DNA from: CAYMGM01 sp964390005
GTDB taxonomy: Bacteria > Pseudomonadota > Alphaproteobacteria > UBA9219
Assembly: GCA_964390005.1 (NCBI GenBank)
Contig: CAYMGM010000011.1
Span: forward strand, 1-60,847
Direction: 5' to 3'
Length of the DNA: 60,847 nt
The notes below the pieces were generated by a model. It worked only from the letters and a program-made list of their open reading frames with translations, ran no database searches and was not told the origin of the DNA. Shown here one piece after another: positions 40,820 through 48,502 of this stretch. Positions within the stretch are counted from its first letter, which is position 1. Each line of letters starts with the position of its first letter. A program made the translations under genes and the position numbers.

Positions 40820-42064
40820 TTATCTGCTCTGGCCTTTTCCAAAGCTTGCAGCGATGACGTTGTCGTGGGTCATTATGGTGCAGTTGTCGAGATAATCCGC
40901 CCAGTTCTGCATCATCTTGCGGCGTACTGGAAGGAATTGGGCGCGGTCATAAGCGGCATCTAGTTTGTTCTGTGGGGCGTGGGCTAGCTGGCGGTCAACG
41001 ACTTCGTGGCGATATCCAAGCTTTTCTTTAAGTGCAGACATGGCAAGCGAGCGAAAGCCGTGTCCCGTCATGCGGCCTTTGTAGCCCAATCTGTCGATGG
41101 CGCGCAGGATTGTGTTGTTACTCATGTGTTTTTGCGGGTGGGCAATGTTTGGAAAAACCCATGCGGAAGGACCGCGAAACCGCATCAACTCTTGCAAAAT
41201 GATGATGGCTTGTTGGGAAAGCGGGACTAAATGAGCGCGCCGCATCTTCATTCGGTCGGCAGGGATAAGCCATTCTTTTGCGTCAAAATTAAACTCGCTC
41301 CACTTTGCGCCGATCAATTCGTTTGTGCGCACAAAGGTCAGCATGATGAGCCGAATAGCAAAGCGGGTCAGGGGGTACAATCTGGCGTCGTTATTCTCTA
41401 GCGCCTTTAAGAATGTCGGCAATTCGTCTGCGTCTATTGCGGCAAAATGTCCGTGTTTGGTTTGTTTGAGGGCACCAACTAAGTCGGCGGCGGGGTTCTT
41501 CTCGCAACGGCCTGTTGCAATGGCATAACGAAAGACTGGGCCGCAATTTTGTAAAGCGCGGTGCGCAATATCAAAAGCGCCGCGAGCCTCTATTTTGCGA
41601 ATGGCGGCTAATAATTCCGGCGCAGAGATGTCGGCAATGGGGCGGTGGCCGATTTGCGAAAAGATATCCGTTCTTAAACGGTGAATGATGTTTTGTGCGT
41701 GGGTTGTGGTCCATTTCTCTTGGCGTGCTTCATGCCATTCAATTGCGACAGATTCGAACGTTGTTTCTGCATTAAGGATGGCAAGGCGCTTTTGGTCCTT
41801 TTTTATTTGTGACGGGTTCTGTCCGGTTGCGAGTTGCTTTTTGGCTTCGTCTCTTTTTTCGCGTGCCTTGGCGAGTGATACGGACGGGTAAACGCCAAGC
41901 GACAGCCTGTTTTCCTTGCCCATGAAACGGTATTTAAAACGCCAATAGCGCCCGCCTGATGGTGATATTTCAAGATACAGGCCCCCGCTATCGGCCTTGC
42001 GATAAATCTTGTCTTTGGGCTTAAGGTTGCGGCAAGTGGTGTCTGTCAGTGGCATGGGGGGCAT
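40820..42064 (-). CDS. P4-type tyrosine recombinase/integrase
   Basis: 414 aa, full length. An N-terminal DUF4102-type arm-binding domain (LTDTTCRNLKPKDKIYRKAD, SGGLYLEISPSG) and a central SAM-like core-binding domain are followed by the catalytic domain with the first Arg in FVRTNELIGAKW, HLVPLS, the HGFR motif, LAHAPQN, and the nucleophile Tyr in AAYDRAQF. Such enzymes integrate islands at tRNA 3' ends. The gene lies 155 bp from the 3' end of tRNA-Ser(TGA), pointing away from it, as expected for an element integrated there. Base composition is lower in GC than its surroundings. Confidence 0.95.
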   Translation of the reverse strand: MPPMPLTDTTCRNLKPKDKIYRKADSGGLYLEISPSGGRYWRFKYRFMGKENRLSLGVYPSVSLAKAREKRDEAKKQLATGQNPSQIKKDQKRLAILNAETTFESVAIEWHEARQEKWTTTHAQNIIHRLRTDIFSQIGHRPIADISAPELLAAIRKIEARGAFDIAHRALQNCGPVFRYAIATGRCEKNPAADLVGALKQTKHGHFAAIDADELPTFLKALENNDARLYPLTRFAIRLIMLTFVRTNELIGAKWSEFNFDAKEWLIPADRMKMRRAHLVPLSQQAIIILQELMRFRGPSAWVFPNIAHPQKHMSNNTILRAIDRLGYKGRMTGHGFRSLAMSALKEKLGYRHEVVDRQLAHAPQNKLDAAYDRAQFLPVRRKMMQNWADYLDNCTIMTHDNVIAASFGKGQSR

Positions 42065-42219
42065 CTTCTTGCCGTCTTAAAAAATGTGCCCCAATATGTG
42101 CCCCCTTGTTGCAGGGAAGCTGTGGGACCTTCTTGAACGGCTTGGTTCAAGAATACCGCGTGTTTTATGATGTTTTCAAGCTTTTATGGGATTGTTTGGT
42201 TCGTTCTGAAACGACGAAT

Positions 42220-42309
42220 TGGCGGATGGGGTGGGATTCGAACCCACGGTAACATTACTGCTACGCCGGTTTTCAAGACCGGATCCTTAAACCACTCGGA
42301 CACCCATCC
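42220..42309 (-). tRNA. tRNA-Ser(TGA)
   Basis: 90 nt including encoded CCA. Acceptor GGATGGG pairs with CCCATCC, discriminator G. The anticodon arm is CCGGT-CTTGAAA-ACCGG with anticodon TGA. A long class II variable arm (GTAGCAGTAATGTTAC) and T-arm GTGGG-TTCGAAT-CCCAC are present. It is the probable integration target of the adjacent element. Confidence 0.95.
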
Positions 42310-42362
42310 ATACCGCAAGACTTGCACGAAAACTTATAGCGGGTCCTCTTGCGAAAGGGAAG
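42310..42362 (-). promoter_or_regulatory. Promoter region of tRNA-Ser(TGA)
   Basis: A TATAAG -10-like box (42333-42338, minus strand, in CCGCTATAAG) lies about 23 bp before the tRNA; a -35 box is not obvious. The same CCGCTATAA motif precedes the decayed second copy at 42467, so the promoter was duplicated with the gene. Confidence 0.45.
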
Positions 42363-42379
42363 AGACCGCTGACGCGGCG

Positions 42380-42467
42380 CCGGTTTTCGTGAACCTTTCG
42401 GTTCACGGCGTCCCCGCTGGGCGGGGTCGTCAAGACCGGATCCTAAAACTACCTAGGATTCCCATCC
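42380..42467 (-). pseudogene. Decayed second tRNA-Ser copy with interrupted anticodon loop
   Basis: On the minus strand GGATGGG, a diverged D-arm and AGGATCCGGTCTTGA match the 5' half of tRNA-Ser(TGA). After CTTGA come 42 foreign bases (42388-42429) holding two hairpins (CCCCGC-cca-GCGGGG and GTGAACC-gaaa-GGTTCAC), then AAAACCGGCG resumes the anticodon stem. There is no T-arm or acceptor 3' strand. The upstream flank is also duplicated, with a 158-bp period. A tandem duplication that has decayed is the simplest reading. Confidence 0.65.
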
Positions 42468-42491
42468 ATGCCGCAAGATCTGCGTCGGCGT

Positions 42492-43361
42492 TTATAGCGG
42501 GTTCAGGGATGAAAGGGAAGAGGGGGCGGAGGCACCGAAATGTTGGGCGAGAAGGCAGGACAGGCGGTGTGTGCCTTCGCCAAGGGGTAATAAATGATCA
42601 TAATCACCAAAGTAATCGTCTTTAAAACCATCATCATCAAAAGCATTGATGATATTTTCTTTGTCGTTAAGGCCTTCATCCTTTAATATTTGAAGTAATG
42701 GTGCAAAAAGCGTCTGGGTCTTGCCCCCTGTGGCGGCTTTGTAATCGGATCGGACGGGGGGGAGTACAACGCAAAATTTTTGTCCCTTTTGCCGGATTTT
42801 TTGCAGAAGTTTGATCAGCCAGATGTTGGCATCGGTTTGTTTGTTCAGTTTCATATGGTCGTTGGCGCGGTTTTGCGCGCCGTAACTGGCGGGGGAAAAA
42901 CCTTTGCCAAGCTGGGGGATGAAACCGCGCGTTCCTTCGATATCAAGGCGCAGCTGGTCCAGTCTGCCTTCGATCAATTGCGCTAGACGGCCGAGCTTAG
43001 GGTCTTCATAGTGAAGCCCAAGGCCGAATAGTTCATTCAGCGCGGGGCAAATCTCGCTTTCGGTTGATGCTTTTTCCATCCAGTTGCCAGAAGAGAACAC
43101 AGAATAAAAAAGTGCGACCTGCCGAATATTGGGAGCCTGTGCTGTCAGGTGTTCATAAAGAAGATACGCGTACTTTAAATCTTGCGACCGGCAGCACATG
43201 TTAAACGCGCCGGGGAAGAAGGACGGATCAAATCCAAAATCACCGTGCGAGCTGCCGATGACAAGTGTGTCGATGGATGCTTTGTGGTCTTGGAACATCG
43301 TGCGCTTGGCACCCAACAAAAAAAGTGAATCGCGTAAAAGCGGCGTCATTTCATTATCCAT
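42492..43361 (-). CDS. SGNH-hydrolase-like protein, unknown substrate
   Basis: 289 aa from ATG 43361; the open frame extends further but overlaps the ABC permease as a shadow. After a short N-terminal segment comes IDTLVIGSSHGDFGFDPSFF, a GDSx-like nucleophile block, then FNMCCRSQDLKYAYLLYEHL. Near the C-terminus, DDYFGDYDHLLPLGEGTHRL could supply the Asp/His pair. No clear signal peptide. Such proteins are frequent near polysaccharide-modification genes, but here it follows an efflux operon. Moderately sure of the fold only. Confidence 0.6.
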   Translation of the reverse strand: MDNEMTPLLRDSLFLLGAKRTMFQDHKASIDTLVIGSSHGDFGFDPSFFPGAFNMCCRSQDLKYAYLLYEHLTAQAPNIRQVALFYSVFSSGNWMEKASTESEICPALNELFGLGLHYEDPKLGRLAQLIEGRLDQLRLDIEGTRGFIPQLGKGFSPASYGAQNRANDHMKLNKQTDANIWLIKLLQKIRQKGQKFCVVLPPVRSDYKAATGGKTQTLFAPLLQILKDEGLNDKENIINAFDDDGFKDDYFGDYDHLLPLGEGTHRLSCLLAQHFGASAPSSLSSLNPL

Positions 43362-43381
43362 TTGGCGGCGGGCTCCTGACC

Positions 43382-44515
43382 CTAATCCAAGGTGCGGCGG
43401 TACAGTTTCATCGCGATGGCCGTGATGACGGTCATGAAAAGGAAAAGCGGCCACAGGTGCGGGGTAATCTCGATCAGCGTTCCGCCTTTCAGCATAATCG
43501 ATCGAACGATGCGAATGAAATAGGTGGCAGGCAACAGGCTGCCAATCGCCTGCGCCCAGCGCGGCATCCCCCAAAAGGGAAACATAAAGCCTGAGAGAAG
43601 GATCGAGGGCATCATAATCATAAAGGACATTTGCATGGCTTGCATCTGGTTGGTGGCCCCTGCCGATAAAGCAAAACCGAGCGCCAGATTGCAAATCAGA
43701 AAAATTAGCAGCGCGCCCGCCAACAACCACAAACTGCCAATAATGGGCACATTGAAAAGGAAGTGAGCCGTCGCGATGATGATCGCGGCCTGGATATAGC
43801 CGATCAAAAGATAGGGCATAATTTTCCCGGCCATGACTTCAAGCGGGCGAACGGGCATGGAAAGAAGGTTTTCCATCGTGCCGCGTTCACGCTCGCGCGT
43901 CAGCGCCATCGCCGTCATCATGACGCCCGTCATGGTCAAGACAATGCCCATCAGACCGGGGACGATGTTGTAACGCGAAAACCCTTCGGGGTTGTAATGG
44001 CGGTGGACCGTGATCGAAAAAGGATTGTCTGTTCCGCGCAAGAAGGCCAAGGGGCCTTTGAAGGCTTCGCGCACGATTTGCGCGATAACGCCGTTAAGGG
44101 CTGCCATCGCGCCGGATGAGGCTGTGGGATCCGTCGCATCGGTTTCGATCAGCAGGGATGGTTTGTCGCCGCGCAGTGCATCGCGCGTAAAATGGGTTGG
44201 AATTGAAATGACAAACTGAACTTTGCCTTGCTGTAACAGGCGGTGGGCGGCTTCTTCGCTGGGCGCGCTTTCTGTGATGGCAAAATAATCGGTGTTATGC
44301 AGGCCAGCCACGATGTTGCGCGCCAAAAAGCTGTCGTCGGCGATCAAAAGAGCGGTCGGCATGTGCTTGGGGTCTGAATTGATGGCATAGCCAAACAGCA
44401 TCAATTGCATGATCGGGATCATGACAATCATAAGAAGCGTCGATTTGTCGCGCCGTAATTGAACCAATTCTTTCATCATCACGGCGCTGGTGCGGACAAG
44501 GGCGGGAAACGGCAT
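43382..44515 (-). CDS. ABC-2 type multidrug transporter permease (YbhR/YbhS-like)
   Basis: 377 aa. One N-terminal membrane segment (LLMIVMIPIMQLMLFGYAIN), a large extracytoplasmic loop (about 50-175), then five more segments from YNIVPGLMGIVLTMTGVMMT to LWPLFLFMTVITAIAM. The motif RERERGTMENLLSMPVRPLE is typical of this family's coupling region. It forms the efflux pump with the ATPase and membrane-fusion protein encoded just upstream. Only one permease is present, whereas E. coli has YbhS and YbhR, so a homodimer is likely. Confidence 0.93.
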   Translation of the reverse strand: MPFPALVRTSAVMMKELVQLRRDKSTLLMIVMIPIMQLMLFGYAINSDPKHMPTALLIADDSFLARNIVAGLHNTDYFAITESAPSEEAAHRLLQQGKVQFVISIPTHFTRDALRGDKPSLLIETDATDPTASSGAMAALNGVIAQIVREAFKGPLAFLRGTDNPFSITVHRHYNPEGFSRYNIVPGLMGIVLTMTGVMMTAMALTRERERGTMENLLSMPVRPLEVMAGKIMPYLLIGYIQAAIIIATAHFLFNVPIIGSLWLLAGALLIFLICNLALGFALSAGATNQMQAMQMSFMIMMPSILLSGFMFPFWGMPRWAQAIGSLLPATYFIRIVRSIMLKGGTLIEITPHLWPLFLFMTVITAIAMKLYRRTLD

Positions 44516-44521
44516 AGCGGT

Positions 44522-45448
44522 TTAGCCCTCCTTCTGCTGTTGGGTCATAAAGTGGATAAAGGCATCTTCCAGCGATGGATCGGCCTTTTCCCACTTATAG
44601 CGCGCGTCTTGGCGATAGGGGGCCAGCGCCGCTTCAAGACGCGCGGGATCCGTGCCGCTGACGTGCAGATTTTCGCCAAAAGGCGCGAGTGTCGCAATGG
44701 CGGGGTTATGGCGCAATTTGTTCATCAGTTCCATCAGGTCCGGCCCGCGCGCCACATAGGTCGAAAGGCCTGCGTGGGCGATGACTTCATCGACGGTGCC
44801 TTGGGTGATCAGTTGGCCATAGGCGATATAGATAATCGCGTGGCAACGTTCGGCTTCATCCATGTAATGCGTGCTGACAAGAACGGTCAGGCCTTGATCC
44901 GCCAATTGGTGGATTTCGTCCCAGAACTCACGCCGCGCTTTGGGGTCAACGCCTGCCGTGGGTTCATCCAACAGTAAAAGTTCGGGCTCATGCAGAATAC
45001 AGGCGGCAAGGGCCAGGCGCTGTTTCCAGCCGCCGGAAAGAGCCCCCGCCAATTGCCGCGCGCGCGTGGTCAGGTTAAGGTTTTCAAGGGCATTCGCGAC
45101 GCGCTGCTTGGGGTTATCAAGGCCGAACATCGCCGCGACAAAGGTCAGGTTTTCTTCAATCGTCAGATCTTCCCAAAAGCTAAAACGCTGGGTCATATAG
45201 CCCGTACGCCGCTTGATCTGATCAGACTGCGTGCGCAAATCAAACCCAAGGCAGGTGCCTGTTCCGGCGTCGGGTGTGAGCAGGCCGCACATCATGCGGA
45301 TGCTGGTCGTTTTGCCGCTGCCGTTGGGGCCCAGAAAGCCATAGATCTTGCCGCGCGGCACTTTGATATCGATATGATCGACGATGGTGCGCGTGCCATA
45401 AGATTTCGTCAGCCCATGAACGTCGATGGCAAGGGCTTCGTCTGTCAT
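44522..45448 (-). CDS. ABC transporter ATP-binding protein (YbhF-like)
   Basis: 308 aa with a single nucleotide-binding domain: Walker A GPNGSGKTTSI, signature LSGGWKQRLALA, Walker B ELLLLDEPTAGVDP, and the switch His in VLVSTHYMDEAERC. The C-terminal about 85 residues are a regulatory extension seen in drug-export ATPases. E. coli YbhF has two such domains fused, so this is the half-size form. It overlaps the upstream membrane-fusion gene by 4 bp; the permease follows 6 bp later. Confidence 0.95.
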   Translation of the reverse strand: MTDEALAIDVHGLTKSYGTRTIVDHIDIKVPRGKIYGFLGPNGSGKTTSIRMMCGLLTPDAGTGTCLGFDLRTQSDQIKRRTGYMTQRFSFWEDLTIEENLTFVAAMFGLDNPKQRVANALENLNLTTRARQLAGALSGGWKQRLALAACILHEPELLLLDEPTAGVDPKARREFWDEIHQLADQGLTVLVSTHYMDEAERCHAIIYIAYGQLITQGTVDEVIAHAGLSTYVARGPDLMELMNKLRHNPAIATLAPFGENLHVSGTDPARLEAALAPYRQDARYKWEKADPSLEDAFIHFMTQQQKEG

Positions 45449-46401
45449 GGCGCATCGCCTTTGGACGCTGGCGCGATATCAAGCGGCAGACCGGGGCGAA
45501 GGGCTGGCACAGGCGTCAGCGGAACAGCTTCGACCCTAAAGACCAGCTTGTCGCGCGATTCAACGCTGTAAATGACCGGCGGCGTATATTCGCTTTGGCT
45601 GGCGATATAGGTGATTTTGGCGGCGATGGGGGCCTCGCAACCATCGCAAGTCAGCGTCACAAGCGTGCCGGGCGAAAGATGCGGAATATCTTTTTGCGGC
45701 GCGTAAAAAAGCACTTTGACGTTTTCGGGCGGCAAAAGGCTGACAACGGGCGCGCCCGCTTTGATATATTCGCCCGCATGGTAATAGGTGTCTTCAATGC
45801 GGCCAGCCGCCGGGGCATTGGGCGCGCTTTCGATCAGATGACGCTCGGCCTGAACGATGGCTTGCAGCGCTTCGTCATAGGCGGCGCGGGCGGCTTCTTG
45901 CGCGTCATCGCGGCCCCCCAGTTGCGCTGTTTTCAGCCGGGCTTGCATTTCGGCCACGCGCGCGGTCGCCGCTTCAAACGATGCTTTCTTGATATCGAAA
46001 TCCGCTTTGCTTGACGCGCCGGACGCCAGCAAGCCTTGGGCGCGTTTAAACTCCTTTTCCGCGCTGTCCAGATTGGCGCGGGCCTGTTCGGCTTCTTGCG
46101 CGATCACGTCGATTTCTTCGGGGCGGTTGCCTTTGGTCAGGTCTTGCCAACTGGCCTTGGCGCGCGCGGCCGCGGCTTTGGCGGCGGCCAGCGTGGCTTC
46201 CAGCTCTGTCGCGTCAAGGGCAAACAACGGCGCGCCTTGCTTGACGTCTTGGCCGCGGGTGACAGACAGCGTTTTTAAAACGCCAGCCGTGGTCGGCGCG
46301 ATATACAGATATTCGCCTTCGACATAGCCGTGATAGGGCGCGCCTTCCGGCTGGCAGCCCGCCAGCGCGAGAAGAAGAAGGGGAAGAAGAGGGGCTTTCA
46401 T
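45445..46401 (-). CDS. HlyD-family membrane-fusion lipoprotein (YbhG-like)
   Basis: 318 aa. A lipoprotein signal ends in LLALAGC, so it is lipid-anchored in the periplasm. Biotinyl-lipoyl-like halves (YIAPTTAGVLKTLSVTRGQD; APAAGRIEDTYYHAGEYIKAGAPV) flank a long alpha-hairpin (residues 65-190). It bridges the inner-membrane pump to an outer-membrane exit. It overlaps the TetR gene by 4 bp and the ATPase gene by 4 bp, so the four genes are translationally coupled. Confidence 0.92.
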   Translation of the reverse strand: MKAPLLPLLLLALAGCQPEGAPYHGYVEGEYLYIAPTTAGVLKTLSVTRGQDVKQGAPLFALDATELEATLAAAKAAAARAKASWQDLTKGNRPEEIDVIAQEAEQARANLDSAEKEFKRAQGLLASGASSKADFDIKKASFEAATARVAEMQARLKTAQLGGRDDAQEAARAAYDEALQAIVQAERHLIESAPNAPAAGRIEDTYYHAGEYIKAGAPVVSLLPPENVKVLFYAPQKDIPHLSPGTLVTLTCDGCEAPIAAKITYIASQSEYTPPVIYSVESRDKLVFRVEAVPLTPVPALRPGLPLDIAPASKGDAP

Positions 46402-47117
46402 CCGCGCCTCCGGCTTTTGGTCGCTTGGGGGAAGTCTTGTCTGTACATGGTCAGGATAAAATCTGTGTGGCGTATGACGGTTTGGACGATCTTGTCGATT
46501 TCAGCCGGGCCGGTTTTCTTCCAAGATAGTCGCCGCAGAATGGCTTCGCGGTGCGTTTTGAAGCCGATAATCTGCCCTAAAAGCGCGTGCGTGGCTAGCG
46601 TCGCTTGTTCGCTGGGGAAGGTAAGACAGGCAGCGCGCGCGACAAGCTGGGTCAGCGCTTCATGCATGGGGCGTAAAAGGTCGTTGTACAAAATCGAAAA
46701 GCCAGGGGTCGGGTCCATTTGCTCACGCAGGAAAAGGCGGATTTTGTCGTCGGATAAGCGGCCTCCCATCAAAAAATCTGCCAGCAAATGGATAAAACGA
46801 TGCAGCGCTTCGCGGTCTTTTTCAAGCGTTGGCGCGGGGTCGGCAAGGGCTTCGCGCAAAAAGCCGCTGCGATCGACAATCTGCTGACGGGCGAGCGCGG
46901 CAATCTCCCACAAAACGCCAGCGTAAAGGCCTTTTTTATCGCCGAAGTAATAGGGGATGGCCGAGATATTGACCTGGGCGGCGTCCGTGATGGCCCGCGT
47001 TGTTGCGCCTTCAAAACCATCGCGTGCGAAAAGGTTCTCAGCCGCGGCGAGAAGGCGCAGGCGAGCCGGGGGCGTTTGATCCGCTGTTTTCGTTTGAGGG
47101 GCGGCGCGTTTGGCCAT
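46398..47117 (-). CDS. TetR-family regulator of the efflux operon (CecR-like)
   Basis: 239 aa from ATG 47117 (AAGAAAGGGAC upstream). N-terminal TetR HTH: RLRLLAAAENLFARDGFEGA and TTRAITDAAQVNISAIPYYF; the C-terminal ligand-binding domain resembles the DUF1956 type of CecR/YbiH, which in E. coli precedes ybhGFSR. It probably represses the whole operon including itself. A 12-bp palindrome upstream (47236-47247) is a candidate operator. Confidence 0.9.
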   Translation of the reverse strand: MAKRAAPQTKTADQTPPARLRLLAAAENLFARDGFEGATTRAITDAAQVNISAIPYYFGDKKGLYAGVLWEIAALARQQIVDRSGFLREALADPAPTLEKDREALHRFIHLLADFLMGGRLSDDKIRLFLREQMDPTPGFSILYNDLLRPMHEALTQLVARAACLTFPSEQATLATHALLGQIIGFKTHREAILRRLSWKKTGPAEIDKIVQTVIRHTDFILTMYRQDFPQATKSRRRG

Positions 47118-47235
47118 GCTTGTCCCTTTCTTCGGGTGGGGTGGCTTGGGCCTTTGGACGCGGCCAAGGCAGGGGGCTGCCCCCCTTTTCAAAACCGATA
47201 CCCCCCTATTCTACCCTTTGAAGGTTAAAAGTCAA

Positions 47236-47247
47236 TCAATCGATTGA
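47236..47247. promoter_or_regulatory. Putative TetR/CecR operator
   Basis: TCAATCGATTGA, a perfect 12-bp palindrome, lies between the divergent TetR gene (starts 47117) and the glycosyltransferase gene (starts 47288 or 47324). Its position fits autoregulation. Confidence 0.45.
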
Positions 47248-47287
47248 ATTATTCTGGCGTGGGCGGAAGGGGGGCTCAGCTTGGCTG

Positions 47288-48499
47288 ATGACAGCGCATG
47301 ATAATTTTGCGAACCTTTGCGCCATGGTCGATTCGTTCCTTGAACTTTCTGTTGTGATTCCTTGCTTGAATGAAGTGCGCACGCTGGGGCGCTGCGTTCA
47401 AAAGGCGCTGGCTTTTCTTGAAGAAAACGCCATCCGGGGCGAGGTCGTGGTGGCCGATAATGGCAGCTCTGACGGCTCGATCGCGCTGGCGCTTGAAGCC
47501 GGGGCGCGCGTGGTTGAAGTGCCCGTCCGCGGCTATGGCGCGGCCTTGGCGGGCGGCCTTGCGGCGGCCAAAGGGCGCTATGTCATTATGGGCGATGCCG
47601 ATGACAGCTATGATTTTTCGTCCCTCATGCCTTTTGTGAACAAACTGCGCGAAGGCTATGATTTGGTTGTTGGAAATCGTTTTCAAGGCGAAATAAAGCC
47701 GAAAGCAATGCCGTTTTTAAACCGATATCTTGGGAATCCGGTCTTAAGCTTTATCGGCAAACTGTTTTTTCATATCCCGCTTGGCGATTTTCATTGCGGT
47801 TTGCGCGGGTTTCGGCGCGAGGCGATGATCAATCTTGGTCTGCGGACCACCGGCATGGAATATGCCAGCGAGATGATCGTTCAAGCCGCCCTGCACGGTC
47901 TGAAACTGGCCGAGGTTCCTGTCATATTGTGGCCCGATGGGCGCGGCAGGCCGCCGCATTTGTCGCCGTGGCGCGATGGGTGGCGGCATTTGCGCTTTCT
48001 TTTGCTGTATTCGCCGCGCTGGCTTTATCTGTATCCCGGCCTTGCCATGATCGTGTTTGGGATCCTTGTCGCTGCGCTTTTGCTGCCGGGGCCTGTGTCT
48101 TTGGGCGGCGGCGTGGGGCTTGATGTGCATACCTTGCTGGTCGGCGCGATGAGTTTTCTGGTCGGCGTGCAAAGCCTGACGTTTGGCTTTTTGTCGCGTG
48201 GCTATGCCGTCAGCCACGGTATTTTGCCGCGCAGCCCCGAAAAAGCCGAAACGTGGCTGGATGGTTTGATGGCGCGCGTCACGCTTGAAAAAATGCTTAT
48301 AACGGCGGGCGGGTTGATGATTGCCGGGTTTGCCGCCGTCATATGGGCGTTTCACCAATGGTCCGCGGTGGGGTTTGGCGCTTTGGATTATCAGCATGCG
48401 ATGCGCGTGTTGATTTTGGCTTTAACGGCTCTTGTCGGCGGGCTGCAATTGGGATTTGCGGCCTTTTTGATGGGCGTTATGCAAATCAGGCTGAAATAA
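47288..48499 (+). CDS. Glycosyltransferase family 2, polyprenyl-phosphate type, membrane-anchored
   Basis: 403 aa from ATG 47288; ATG 47324 (VDSFLELSVVIP) is an equally possible start since neither has a strong ribosome-binding site. The GT-A domain carries LSVVIPCLNEVRTLG, VVADNGSSDGS, the metal-binding MGDADDSYDF, and GDFHCGLRGFRREAM. The C-terminal third has about four hydrophobic segments (LYPGLAMIVFGILVAALLLP and onward), as in dolichol/undecaprenyl-phosphate glycosyltransferases. It ends 3 bp from the convergent dnaB stop. Confidence 0.9.
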   Translation: MTAHDNFANLCAMVDSFLELSVVIPCLNEVRTLGRCVQKALAFLEENAIRGEVVVADNGSSDGSIALALEAGARVVEVPVRGYGAALAGGLAAAKGRYVIMGDADDSYDFSSLMPFVNKLREGYDLVVGNRFQGEIKPKAMPFLNRYLGNPVLSFIGKLFFHIPLGDFHCGLRGFRREAMINLGLRTTGMEYASEMIVQAALHGLKLAEVPVILWPDGRGRPPHLSPWRDGWRHLRFLLLYSPRWLYLYPGLAMIVFGILVAALLLPGPVSLGGGVGLDVHTLLVGAMSFLVGVQSLTFGFLSRGYAVSHGILPRSPEKAETWLDGLMARVTLEKMLITAGGLMIAGFAAVIWAFHQWSAVGFGALDYQHAMRVLILALTALVGGLQLGFAAFLMGVMQIRLK

Positions 48500-48502
48500 G
48501 CT

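Noticed and set aside
42388..42429. Group I or archaeal-type intron in a functional tRNA-Ser
   Set aside because: The second copy lacks a T-arm and acceptor 3' strand, and the 42-base insert is far too short for a group I intron.
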